DNA of 64,000 bases. Source: Luteolibacter sp. LG18 (GTDB lineage: Bacteria; Verrucomicrobiota; Verrucomicrobiia; Verrucomicrobiales; Akkermansiaceae). Position 1 is the first letter of the stretch. Every line of letters starts with the position of its first letter. A program made the translations under genes and the position numbers. The notes beneath the pieces are model-generated. The model was not told the origin of the DNA, made no database searches, and saw only the letters and a list, made by a program, of their open reading frames with translations. Where the stretch lies: the NCBI RefSeq assembly GCF_036322585.1, contig NZ_AP024600.1, forward strand, positions 1 to 64,000, written 5' to 3'. Below are positions 17,561-26,663 of the stretch, in pieces.

Positions 17561-20500
17561 ATGAAACCCAGAATCCACTCCCTCCGCCCGTTCCTCGGCA
17601 CCATCCTGATCACCTTCGGACTTGCCGTCACGGGCACCTCCCACGCCGCCACGATCACCAAGGCGGACAACGCCACGGCCCTTGACGCGGGCGCTTCCTG
17701 GACCGGCGCCACTGCGCCCGGCAGCGGCGACACCGCGGATTGGTCCGGCAGCTACACGGTCCTCGCCAACCTCGGCTCCTCCTTCACCGCCAGCACCCCG
17801 GTCTCCTGGCAGGGCATCTCGATCGGCAACATCACGGGCGCGGGAGCCGGCCTCGTCTCCATCGGCGGCACCGGCAACGCCAGCACCGGCAGCCAGATCA
17901 CGATCGGCACCGGCGGCATCAACCTTTCCGCGGCCAACCAGAACGCCGTGCTCAACGCGGTCACACTGACCGTGACCGGCAGCGCGCAGAACTGGAACAT
18001 CGCCACCGGACGCAATCTGCGCCTCGGAGCCACCGGCACCGGTTCGGCCAATGCCAAGCTCACCGGAACCGCCACCACCGTGATCACCGTGACCGGTGGC
18101 GGCGTGTGCGACCTGAACCAGGGCGGCGCGAGCGGTTTCTCCGATGCGGCGGGCTTCAACGGCTTCAACGGCAAGTGGATTGTCGACACCGGCACCACCT
18201 TGCGCGGCATCCGCAACGGGGCCACCGCCTTTGGCACCAGCACCGCGGCGGACACCATCACCCTGCAAGGCGGCACACTTGCGTCGGGCGGCATCACCGG
18301 CAGCCAGGGCAACTGGACGTGGACGAGCAACATCAAACTCGCCACCTCGACCAGCTCCAGCATCGACCAGCAGCTCCCCACCGGCACTGGCCGCTCCTTG
18401 AAATTGAACGGTGTCATTTCCGGAAGCGGGGACCTCGTCTTCAAGGAATCCGGCTCTGCCAACACCTTCGACAGCGATGACCTCGGCTTCGTCATCACCG
18501 GTAACAACACCCTCTCCGGCACCGTCACGATCGGTGGTGCGACGGAGAACGGCATCGCCGGCCGCCTGACATCCGTCCGTGTCGGCGGAGTCACGGGCAA
18601 CGACACCACCCTGCCCGCGGGCACGACCGGAAATCTCGGCACCGCCGCGGTGGTCAACAACGGCGTGCTCACCTTCTCCCACTCCAACGCGTTCACGGCA
18701 GCGAACAACATCTCCGGCACAGGCACGGTCCGGGCGGGCAGCACCGGCATCACCGGCAGCAACACCCAGACCCTGACCCTCTCCGGCACGAACAGCTACT
18801 CCGGTGGCACGCAGGCGAACAATGGCTACCTGATTTTCGCGAACGCGGGTGCCGTACCCTCGACCGGGCTGATCACCATCAACGCGAGCGGTTCGCTGGT
18901 GTCCTCCGGTGCCCACACCACGGTGACCGAATGGCTCACCTCGGGATCGATCGCCACCAGCTCGACCGGTGCGATCGCCCTGCCCGGCGACTCCGCCGAA
19001 GCCGTGGACTTCACCGGCTACAACACCCTCGGACTTTCCACCAACCAAGCCAACGCCACCTTCACCGGCACCATCACCCCGGGCACCGGTGGTTACGTGT
19101 TCGGTGGCTCCTCCGGCACGAACCTGACGGTGGCGACCAACCTTGGTGGCACTTCGGGTTTCACGAAGTCCGGCTCCAGCACCATCACGCTCACCGGAAC
19201 GAACACCTGGAGCGGCGACGCCCTCGTCAGCGGCGGCACGCTGCAGATCGGATCGGGTGGCAGTATCACGTCCTCCGGCGCTTTCGCCATCAACGGCGGG
19301 GCCACGGTCACCCAGTCGACGGGCACGGTCACCCTGAACAGCACCTCCACCAACCAGCCGATCCGGGTCTGCAGCGGCACGGGCAGCGCGACCACTGGCA
19401 GTTACACCTTGTCCGGTGGCACCTTGAATGTCCCCAACGTCGCCACCGCCATCTCCTACGGCGGCGCGAACACCGCCACCCTGACGATTTCCGGCGGCAC
19501 GGCCAACCTCAAGGGACTTAACTTCACCGCAAGCACCAGCAGCACCGGCATTCTCACGCTCACCGGCGGCACCCTGAACATCGGCTCCGCGGGCATCACC
19601 AACACCAGCGGTGGCGGCACCCGCACGACCAACCTCGGTGCCGGCACTCTGGGGGCCTCGGCCGACTGGAGCAACGCCCAGAACGCTACCCTGACCGACG
19701 CCGCGACCGGCACGACCTTCAACACCCTGGATGCCGTCGACCACACCTCGGCCCGCACGGTCACCTTCAGTGGCGTGCTTTCCGGCGCGGGAGCACTGGT
19801 GAAGACCGGGGCCGGCACGCTCGCTCTCACGGGCATCAACACCTACACCGGTGCCACCACCGTCAATGGCGGCACCCTGCTCGTGGGCAACGGGACCTCC
19901 GGCAGCGCGGCCTCCAGCGCCGTCACGGTCACCACCGCTGGCACGCTCGCCGGTTCCGGCACCGTGGGTGCGGTGACCGCCAACGCGGGCGGCACCATTT
20001 CTCCGGGGGCAGGCCTGGGTGGATTGAACACCGGAGCTCTGGCGATCAACACGGACGCCAGCGCGGCCTTCGAGATCAACACCACCGCCCTCCAAGCCGA
20101 TGTGATCCACGTCACGGGCAATGTGACGCTGGCGGGCAACCTGAACCTCAGCGACCTGGCGGCGGGCACTCCGTCGGTCGGATCGAAACTCACGCTGATC
20201 ACCTACACCGGCACGCTTACCGGCACCTTTGCTGGCAAGGCGGAAGGTACCACCGTCACCGTGGGGGGCAATTCCTTCACCCTCCACTACAACGACGCCA
20301 ACGCGGTGACCCTCACGGCCCTCTCCGCGGACGCCTACACCAGTTGGGCCACCTCGCACGGCCTGGGTGGAGCGGATGCCTTACGGGACGCCGATCCGGA
20401 CCACGATGGCGTGAAGAACGTCCTCGAACTGCTCTTCGGCTCGGAGCCGAACCCAGCGAACTCCGGCGCATCGTCGCTGGCGAACCTTCCAGTCACCGAA

Positions 20501-20749
20501 CTGGATGCCACCACGCTGCACTTCAGCTTCCACCGGGCCGCGGCTTCCATCTCCACGGTAACCCCCATCGTCCAATACAGCTCCGACCTGACCACCTGGT
20601 CCACGGCGACGGACGGCTCCAACGGGGTGACCTTCCAAACCACCACCGACGGCTATGGCACCGGAGTGGACAAGGTCACCGTGAACATCCCGCTCGCGCT
20701 GGGTGCCAATGGCAGGCTGTTCGCCCGCGTCCAGGTCGCAATTCCATAA
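17561..20749 (+). CDS. Large exported protein with autotransporter-associated beta-strand repeats
   Basis: A 1062-residue secreted protein. A signal peptide covers about residues 1-30 (ILITFGLAVTGTSHA). The long middle is low in charge and rich in Thr, Gly and Ser. It contains repeated autotransporter-associated beta-strand motifs such as LTGTNTWSGDALVSGGTLQI and ALTGINTYTGATTVNGGTLL, so it should fold as a beta-helix. No outer-membrane barrel is present at the end. Instead there is an Asp-rich repeat (DADPDHDGVKNVLELLFG near residue 950) and the same kind of C-terminal beta module as its neighbours. The likely role is surface adhesion or glycan contact within the sialic acid island; the ligand cannot be told. 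Confidence 0.82.
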   Translation: MKPRIHSLRPFLGTILITFGLAVTGTSHAATITKADNATALDAGASWTGATAPGSGDTADWSGSYTVLANLGSSFTASTPVSWQGISIGNITGAGAGLVSIGGTGNASTGSQITIGTGGINLSAANQNAVLNAVTLTVTGSAQNWNIATGRNLRLGATGTGSANAKLTGTATTVITVTGGGVCDLNQGGASGFSDAAGFNGFNGKWIVDTGTTLRGIRNGATAFGTSTAADTITLQGGTLASGGITGSQGNWTWTSNIKLATSTSSSIDQQLPTGTGRSLKLNGVISGSGDLVFKESGSANTFDSDDLGFVITGNNTLSGTVTIGGATENGIAGRLTSVRVGGVTGNDTTLPAGTTGNLGTAAVVNNGVLTFSHSNAFTAANNISGTGTVRAGSTGITGSNTQTLTLSGTNSYSGGTQANNGYLIFANAGAVPSTGLITINASGSLVSSGAHTTVTEWLTSGSIATSSTGAIALPGDSAEAVDFTGYNTLGLSTNQANATFTGTITPGTGGYVFGGSSGTNLTVATNLGGTSGFTKSGSSTITLTGTNTWSGDALVSGGTLQIGSGGSITSSGAFAINGGATVTQSTGTVTLNSTSTNQPIRVCSGTGSATTGSYTLSGGTLNVPNVATAISYGGANTATLTISGGTANLKGLNFTASTSSTGILTLTGGTLNIGSAGITNTSGGGTRTTNLGAGTLGASADWSNAQNATLTDAATGTTFNTLDAVDHTSARTVTFSGVLSGAGALVKTGAGTLALTGINTYTGATTVNGGTLLVGNGTSGSAASSAVTVTTAGTLAGSGTVGAVTANAGGTISPGAGLGGLNTGALAINTDASAAFEINTTALQADVIHVTGNVTLAGNLNLSDLAAGTPSVGSKLTLITYTGTLTGTFAGKAEGTTVTVGGNSFTLHYNDANAVTLTALSADAYTSWATSHGLGGADALRDADPDHDGVKNVLELLFGSEPNPANSGASSLANLPVTELDATTLHFSFHRAAASISTVTPIVQYSSDLTTWSTATDGSNGVTFQTTTDGYGTGVDKVTVNIPLALGANGRLFARVQVAIP

Positions 20750-20772
20750 GCGGATCCCGTCCGCCTTCACCG

Positions 20773-20810
20773 GAGCCGGATGGGATCCCCCATCCGGCTC
20801 TTTCTTTTCC
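20773..20810 (+). terminator. Intrinsic terminator
   Basis: A perfect 12-bp stem (GAGCCGGATGGG / CCCATCCGGCTC) with a four-base loop is followed directly by TTTCTTTT. It lies 23 bp after the stop of the beta-strand-repeat gene and ends that transcript before the next start at 20835. Confidence 0.88.
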
Positions 20811-20834
20811 CAGCTCCTCCCGAAAAACCCTCCC

Positions 20835-23800
20835 ATGTCGTTGAAACACCTGCTTCCCGCCATCCTCCTGCTGTTGGGATCGGTGGAAGCGAAGACCTTG
20901 AAGCTGTTCGTCCTGACCGGCCAATCCAACGCGCTCGGGATGGCGGGCACCACCAGCCAGGGCATGCACGCACTCGCACCCGGACAGCATCCGGCCGAAC
21001 AGACAGGCGGCATCCCTTTCTACTGGGACAACCGTAGCGATGGCACACCCACCGGGGATGCCGCGCTGGGCGCGTCCGCGGGTTGGACGATCGTCTCGCC
21101 CCAGACCGGAGGGGTTTATGCGGGCAATGACAACCATTGGGGCCCCGAGGTCGGCTTCGCACGGCTGCTCTGGGACGCGGGCTACCGGGACTTCGGCATC
21201 GTGAAGGCGGCGAGGGGCGACGCCGGAAATTCCTACTGGGCGAAATCCGCGGCGGACAACCACATGTACCGCCAGGTGGTGGACACTGTCCAGGCCGCCA
21301 CCCTCACCCTGCCCCCGGAATACGATGACTTCACGGTGTCCGGCGTGCTTTACGTGCAGGGGGAAAGCAATGACTCCACGGAGGCCTCCGCGGCCGCCGC
21401 CCGGTTCTCGGATCTGCTGATGAACCTCACCGCCGATCTGCCACAGGCCACGGGGCTCAAGGGAGTCTTCGGCGAGATCGCCGGCACCGGCACGAACCGC
21501 GACACCACCCGGACGAACCAAAAGACCCTCGCGGACAGCCGCGCCGACATCGGCTACGCCGAGTCCAACGGCCTCACCCTTCAGGCCGAAGACGGGCAAT
21601 CCTCGCACTATGACGCCGACAGCGAGGTGCTTCTGGGCGAGCGCATGGCAGCGGAGATGATCGGCACGGGCGCCCTGGACACCAATCCTCTTCCCGCCTG
21701 GTCCCAATTGTATGGTTGGTATCTGGCCGACCACGGCAATGCGTTCGATTCCTCCGGAGCGGTACAGAGGCTGGCCAACCTCGGCGATGGCACCGCGGCC
21801 CGCGACCTCACACGCCGGGTGGCGGGGCTCACCTACCAGCGGCCGGTCACCGCCGCAGGTGGCGGCATCCGCGGGGTCCTGCGTTTCGATGGCACGAACG
21901 ACCTGTGGGCGAATTCCACCGAGTTCGGACCTCTCACTTCCGGTCGTTCGGTCGCGATCCTTTGTCAGGTCACCAGCACGGCGGATGGCTTCCTTTTCGA
22001 TGGCACCACCTCCACCGGAAGAACCCGTGCCCAGGTTCGCAGCGGAAAATGGCAGGTGGGAACGGCCACCAGCAGCGCCGCTTGGAATGGCGCGGAAACC
22101 GACACCGCGGCCCGCCTGACCAATACGTGGCAGCGCCACGTGTTCACCTTCGAACCCTTCGACGCCGGCAGCAGCAACACCGACACCCGCATCCGTCACT
22201 ACATCAACGGCACCGAGGTGGCGAATGTGGTCGACGCGGACGTCACCAACCTCAGCGGACTGATCATCGGCGGCAACGGCGGCAGCCCTTTCACACGGCA
22301 GGCATTCGACCTGGCGGAGATGGCCGTCTTTTCCAAGGTCCTCGATGCGTTCGAAGTGACCGCCCTCGATACCGCGTGGTCCTCGCGCTGGGGGACACCC
22401 GGCCCCGTGCCATTCGCCGCGGCAGTCAGCCAGAGCGCCGCCACCATCGCCCGGTTCGGTCGCAGCGAATTACTCCATCTGGCATTGGATTGCACCGCCA
22501 CCGGGACCACCACGCTGAAAAAGGTCCGCCTTACCCTCAGCCCGGGAACACGTGCCAACATCGATTCGATCCAACTCCTGTCTTCGGGGTCGACAACCAC
22601 CCTCAATCCTTCGGCCCCTCCCCAGGCAAGCCATTCTCCTCCCCTTTCGGATACGATCGATCTGGATTGCTCAAGCGGGCTGCTGGAGGGCAGGAACCAT
22701 TTTTCGATAGCCATCATTCCCCGCCGCCAGGCACCACTGGGCTCCACGCTGGACGCAAGGATCGACTCCATCGTGCTCGAAGGAACGCCCTCCGGCACCA
22801 TCGTTCCCACCTCTCCCAATCCCGCCGGAGTTCTCACGCTCGGGCTGGTGCCTTCCTTCACCGACATCCGCCGGAGCGGTCAGGACGGCGTGAACACGTA
22901 CCGCATTCCCGGGATCGTCTCGGACAACCACGGTGCCTTGCACGCGGTCTTCGACATCCGCCATGACAGCAGCGCGGACCTACCTGCAAACATCGACGTG
23001 GGCTACATGCGGAGCACCGATGGCGGCGCCTCGTGGAGCCCGATGAAAGCGATCCTCGATTACGACTCCACGGTATCCGGCTCCTCAGGCAATGGCGTCG
23101 GCGATCCGAGCATCCTTTACGATCCGGTCACCGACACCCTGTGGACGGCCGCCCTGTGGTCGTTTGGCAACCACGCTTACGCGGGCTCCGGCGCTGGAAC
23201 CTCCATCACCCAATCGGGCCAGTATGTCCTCTCGAAGAGCTCGGACGGCGGCACCACCTGGTCCGCTCCGATCAACATCACGGCGGCGGTGAAGGACGAC
23301 GTCAATTGGCACCTCGTCTTCCAAGGCCCCGGCCACGGCTTCTCGATGCGGAACGGCACTTTGGTGTTCCCGTCGCAGTACCGCGATGCCACCGGTACCG
23401 TGCGGGTGTGCTCCGTGTTCAGCAGCGACCACGGTGCGACCTGGGATTTCGGCTCCGGAATCCCCACCTCTTCCCCGCAGACCAACGAGAACACCGCCTG
23501 CGAACTCGACGATGGCCGCGTGCTGTTCTCAATGCGCACGCCATCGGGCTCCAATGGACAACGTGCCTGGGCACGCTACGTGCCGGGCGGAGCGACTCCG
23601 ATGAAGAACGGCACGTGGGAGTCTCTGTTCCGTCTGGCAGCGGTGCCCGATCCGGTTTGCCAAGGCAGCGTGATCCAGTGGGCGAGCAAACTGGCCGGCC
23701 AGCCCCGCGAACTCGTCCTGTTTGGCAATCCGGCGAGTTCGTCATCACGCGTCAATTTCACGCTGCGGGTCTCCGCGGACGCGGGTGCCTCCTGGCCGGT

Positions 23801-24317
23801 CTCGCGATCGCTGTATTCAGGATCGAGCGCCTATTCCTCGATCTGCATCCTCCCGGACCGGTCGATCGGCGTCCTTTTCGAAAAGGACAACTACAGCCTG
23901 ATCACCTTCGCGCGGGTCGAGGAAAGCTGGCTGCTCAATCCCGCCACCGACACCGATGGCGACGGCATGCCCGATGCCTGGGAAACGCTCAACGGCCTGA
24001 ATCCGGCCGTCTCGAACCCGAACGCGGATCCGGATGGTGATGGCGCGAGCAACCTCCAGGAATACCTCGCCGGGACCGATCCGTTGTCGAAAACCTCCGT
24101 GTTCGCCCTCACTTCCCACGCGGTGACGCCCGGAGGACTTGCCATCACTTGGCAGTCGATCCCGGGCACCTCCTATGCCATCGAAAGCAGCACCGATCTC
24201 ACGAGTTGGTCCCCGGTGACCGGCAAGGAGGAGATCCGTGCCGCGGCCACCAGTTCCATCACAACCGTTCCGATGAATGGCGGTCGCCGGCTCTTCCGCG
24301 TGAAGGTCCTGCGCTGA
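20835..24317 (+). CDS. Secreted fusion of sialate O-acetylesterase, LamG and sialidase domains
   Basis: A 1160-residue exported multidomain enzyme. Residues 1-19 are a signal peptide. From 20 to about 275 it has an SGNH sialate O-acetylesterase domain with LTGQSNALGM (Ser31), HWGPEVGFARLL, LYVQGESND and SHYD. About 290-510 is a LamG/concanavalin domain, and about 520-670 a sialidase-type N-terminal beta domain. From 675 to about 1035 comes a GH33 sialidase: YRIPGI near 690, FDIRHDSSADLPANIDVG, and Asp-boxes STDGGASW, SSDGGTTW, SSDHGATW and SADAGASW. The end has DTDGDGMPDAWE and DPDGDGASNLQEYL repeats and the shared beta module. Joining esterase and sialidase in one chain would let it strip acetylated sialic acids stepwise. 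It converges on the regulator gene, with 2 bp between stops. Confidence 0.9.
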   Translation: MSLKHLLPAILLLLGSVEAKTLKLFVLTGQSNALGMAGTTSQGMHALAPGQHPAEQTGGIPFYWDNRSDGTPTGDAALGASAGWTIVSPQTGGVYAGNDNHWGPEVGFARLLWDAGYRDFGIVKAARGDAGNSYWAKSAADNHMYRQVVDTVQAATLTLPPEYDDFTVSGVLYVQGESNDSTEASAAAARFSDLLMNLTADLPQATGLKGVFGEIAGTGTNRDTTRTNQKTLADSRADIGYAESNGLTLQAEDGQSSHYDADSEVLLGERMAAEMIGTGALDTNPLPAWSQLYGWYLADHGNAFDSSGAVQRLANLGDGTAARDLTRRVAGLTYQRPVTAAGGGIRGVLRFDGTNDLWANSTEFGPLTSGRSVAILCQVTSTADGFLFDGTTSTGRTRAQVRSGKWQVGTATSSAAWNGAETDTAARLTNTWQRHVFTFEPFDAGSSNTDTRIRHYINGTEVANVVDADVTNLSGLIIGGNGGSPFTRQAFDLAEMAVFSKVLDAFEVTALDTAWSSRWGTPGPVPFAAAVSQSAATIARFGRSELLHLALDCTATGTTTLKKVRLTLSPGTRANIDSIQLLSSGSTTTLNPSAPPQASHSPPLSDTIDLDCSSGLLEGRNHFSIAIIPRRQAPLGSTLDARIDSIVLEGTPSGTIVPTSPNPAGVLTLGLVPSFTDIRRSGQDGVNTYRIPGIVSDNHGALHAVFDIRHDSSADLPANIDVGYMRSTDGGASWSPMKAILDYDSTVSGSSGNGVGDPSILYDPVTDTLWTAALWSFGNHAYAGSGAGTSITQSGQYVLSKSSDGGTTWSAPINITAAVKDDVNWHLVFQGPGHGFSMRNGTLVFPSQYRDATGTVRVCSVFSSDHGATWDFGSGIPTSSPQTNENTACELDDGRVLFSMRTPSGSNGQRAWARYVPGGATPMKNGTWESLFRLAAVPDPVCQGSVIQWASKLAGQPRELVLFGNPASSSSRVNFTLRVSADAGASWPVSRSLYSGSSAYSSICILPDRSIGVLFEKDNYSLITFARVEESWLLNPATDTDGDGMPDAWETLNGLNPAVSNPNADPDGDGASNLQEYLAGTDPLSKTSVFALTSHAVTPGGLAITWQSIPGTSYAIESSTDLTSWSPVTGKEEIRAAATSSITTVPMNGGRRLFRVKVLR

Positions 24318-24319
24318 CC

Positions 24320-25411
24320 TCAACGCCGGACTTCCGCCACCGACGCGCCTTTGACCACATCCGGGGTGATCCACGAGTTTCCTCCCGGGTGGGGATTGCC
24401 CGCGATCAGCGATGACAGGCGTCGCAGCACCTGCTTCGCCACCGCGTCCGGATCGACGCTGTAGCCGGTGACCTCCGGCACGAGGTGCTCGAGGAATGGC
24501 TCGCGGGCGAGCGTGATGATGCTCAGATCGGTGGGGACCCTCACTCCTTTCGAAGCCAACCAGGTGAGGGCCGTCGCCGCCTGGCGCGGGCGGGTGGTGA
24601 TGAAAGCGGTGGGCGGATTTTTCAACTGGAGGGCCCGGGTGAGCGCGCGAGCCATGCCTTCGACCGTGCCGTTTTCGACGATCTCGAACGCTTGGAAACC
24701 GATCTCGCCGAGTTCCAACGCCCCTTTCACCGCTGCAGCGACACCACGCAATGCATCGGTCGGCACCAGAATACCCACCCGCTGGTGACCGAGCCTCCAC
24801 AGCTTTCCCGCGGCATGCCGCGCGGTGGCTTCCCAATCGACATCGATGTGCGGCAGATCGATCCCCTCGTGTGGATAGCCCCTGATCAGACACGGATGAC
24901 CGCTTTGCATGAACCACCGCTGCACTGCCTCGCTGGAACGCAGCAGAATCCACGCGCTGCATGGCTCCTCCCCGACAAAGGTTTCCAGGCGCTTGGCGGG
25001 ATGGCGGTGTTCATACCAGGACGGAGCGAAAACCTCCAGTGATCCCCCCTTCCCCGCCAACGCCCGGCGGATCTGATCGACTTCGAGCAAGACAGGCTGC
25101 GGAAGCTGTTCCAGAGGACGGTGGGCCAGCAGGCCAATGCGCAGCGAGCGGGACTTCGACGCCTTCGCTGGCGCGAATTCGGTCACCAGGATGCGGCGGC
25201 GGCTGCCAGCCTCGGCGGGGCTGATCACGCCCTCCCGCTCCAGTTGCTGGATCGCCAGGCGGATGGTGTCCCGCCCGACCTGGAGTATCTCCGCCAGACG
25301 CCGCTCGCCCGGCAGGTGGTCCTTCCATTCGGCGGCTTGAATCCTGACCCGCATCACGCGGACACATTCGACAACCAGGTTCCCCCTGGAGGGCATCGGC
25401 ATCTCGGCCAT
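24320..25411 (-). CDS. GntR-type regulator with LacI-like ligand-binding domain
   Basis: A 363-residue transcription factor. Residues about 10-75 are a winged helix of the GntR type (LPGERRLAEILQVGRDTIRL, then AIQQLEREGVISP). The rest is a LacI/periplasmic-binding-like domain that senses a small sugar (LRIGLLAHRP, HIDVDWEATARHAAGKLWRLGHQRVGIL, DLSIITLAREPFLEHLVPEV). The start at 25411 removes 34 upstream residues without homology that run through the promoter. It is divergent from the sialic acid catabolic operon, with paired inverted repeats in between, so it is the obvious candidate for control of that operon and itself. The inducer is probably a sialic acid or amino sugar, by context only. 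Confidence 0.88.
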   Translation of the reverse strand: MAEMPMPSRGNLVVECVRVMRVRIQAAEWKDHLPGERRLAEILQVGRDTIRLAIQQLEREGVISPAEAGSRRRILVTEFAPAKASKSRSLRIGLLAHRPLEQLPQPVLLEVDQIRRALAGKGGSLEVFAPSWYEHRHPAKRLETFVGEEPCSAWILLRSSEAVQRWFMQSGHPCLIRGYPHEGIDLPHIDVDWEATARHAAGKLWRLGHQRVGILVPTDALRGVAAAVKGALELGEIGFQAFEIVENGTVEGMARALTRALQLKNPPTAFITTRPRQAATALTWLASKGVRVPTDLSIITLAREPFLEHLVPEVTGYSVDPDAVAKQVLRRLSSLIAGNPHPGGNSWITPDVVKGASVAEVRR

Positions 25412-25468
25412 GGCCCATCTTCCTCCCGAAGCTACTCCAACGCAAGCTCCTACCGGCCTGCCCACCCC

Positions 25469-25505
25469 ACCAGTGACCGCCTCACTGGTCTGGTCTAAAG
25501 ACCAG
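25469..25505. promoter_or_regulatory. Paired inverted repeats, candidate operator of the divergent regulator
   Basis: Two abutting palindromes lie between the divergent regulator and the Kelch gene. The first is ACCAGTGA / TCACTGGT with a five-base spacer (25469-25489). The second is CTGGTCT / AGACCAG with a two-base spacer (25490-25505). Both share the ACCAG/CTGGT half-site, and the second has the TGGT-N6-ACCA layout often bound by GntR proteins. Position, symmetry and pairing make this a good operator candidate for the protein at 24320-25411. Confidence 0.65.
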
Positions 25506-25598
25506 AATACCATATATCGTCATCCTGGTTTCATCCGTGTCATAAAATCGACTTGCCGGGCGGTGCTCCCATCCGTCCAACTGAACCGTTCCATTTTC

Positions 25599-26657
25599 AT
25601 GTCCGCCTCCTTTACAAGCCCGATGGCCGCCGTGGCACTGGCCGTAATACCACCCGCGGAAGCAGGGGAATCCACCACCTCCCCCTTGCCACCGGTGCCC
25701 GACGCCCGCGGTTTCGCCGGTGCCTTCGCCGGGGTCACGGGACATCACCTGCTGGCCGGCGGTGGCGCGAATTTCCCGGACGGGAAAATGCCATGGGAGG
25801 GCGGCAAAAAAGTCTGGCACGACCGTCTTTTCGCGCTCGATCTCACCGCAGCCGACGCCAAGTGGGAGGAGATCGGTCATCTGCCCGCCGCGAATGGCTA
25901 CGGTGTTTCCCTCACTATACCGGAAGGCATCCTTGTCATCGGCGGAGGGGACGCCACCCGCCATTTCCGGGACGTCTTCCTTCTCACTTTGGATTCCGCA
26001 AAGAAGCCCTCCTTCCAAGCGCTACCCGCGCTGCCGGAACCGCTGGCCCAGATGGCCGGGGCCGTGGTCGGCCGGATGGTCCATCTCTGCGGCGGCATCA
26101 CCACGCCGGATGCCACCTCCTCATCGGCGAAGCATTGGGTGCTGGATCTCGATGCGAAAGATCGGGGCTGGCAGCCGGCCCTGGAGCTCCCCGCGGCCGG
26201 ACGCATCCTCGCCACCGCTGCCAGTGCGGACGGAGCCTTCTTCGTCATGGGCGGCTGTTCGCTGGCGGCAGACGCCGATGGCAAACCGACCCGCACCTAC
26301 CTGCGAGACGCGTGGAAGTTCTCCTCCAACCGCTGGACCAAGGTCGCGGATCTTCCCCGCGGCTCCGTGGCCGCCGCTTCCCCCGCTCCGACCAACGGCC
26401 AGGATTTCTTCCTGGTATCGGGAGACGATGGCGCCCAGGTCGGCCTCGCGTCCCCCGCGGCTCACAAGGGCTTCACCCCGGAAATTCTCCGCTACGATGT
26501 GGCCAAGGATGAATGGAAGGCCGCCGGTTTCCTGTCCGTTCCGCCACCGGTGACTCTCGCGGTTGCACCTTGGAAGGACGGGACGATCTTCTTCAACGGC
26601 GAGGTCCGCCCCGGCGTCCGCACCACCCAGGTGTTCATTTTCCACCCCGCTCCCTGA
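25599..26657 (+). CDS. Kelch-repeat protein, probable N-acetylneuraminate epimerase (NanM-like)
   Basis: A 352-residue Kelch beta-propeller with a probable signal peptide at residues 1-23 (MSASFTSPMAAVALAVIPPA...). Repeats show the usual Gly-Gly pattern: HLLAGGGANFPDG near residue 50, ILVIGGGDATRHF, MVHLCGGITTPD, AFFVMGGCSL and FFLVSGDDGAQVG. GANFPDG with KVWHDRLFALDL is typical of the NanM group, which converts alpha- to beta-N-acetylneuraminate in the periplasm. It is the first gene of the operon with transporter, lyase and epimerase, 6 bp before the transporter start. Function rests on motifs plus context. Confidence 0.82.
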   Translation: MSASFTSPMAAVALAVIPPAEAGESTTSPLPPVPDARGFAGAFAGVTGHHLLAGGGANFPDGKMPWEGGKKVWHDRLFALDLTAADAKWEEIGHLPAANGYGVSLTIPEGILVIGGGDATRHFRDVFLLTLDSAKKPSFQALPALPEPLAQMAGAVVGRMVHLCGGITTPDATSSSAKHWVLDLDAKDRGWQPALELPAAGRILATAASADGAFFVMGGCSLAADADGKPTRTYLRDAWKFSSNRWTKVADLPRGSVAAASPAPTNGQDFFLVSGDDGAQVGLASPAAHKGFTPEILRYDVAKDEWKAAGFLSVPPPVTLAVAPWKDGTIFFNGEVRPGVRTTQVFIFHPAP

Positions 26658-26663
26658 GGTTCC

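Noticed and set aside
17342..20359. A 1005-codon minus-strand frame opposite the beta-strand-repeat gene
   Set aside because: The Gly/Arg/Val-rich product reflects the complement of Thr/Gly-rich repeat codons. The plus-strand reading has a signal peptide, family repeats and a terminator.
17561..20749. Classical type Va autotransporter
   Set aside because: The passenger-like repeats are present, but the C-terminus is an Asp-rich repeat and a small beta module with no translocator barrel.
24320..25513. Longer start for the regulator at 25513
   Set aside because: The extra 34 codons run through the paired inverted repeats and the divergent promoter and add no regulator homology.
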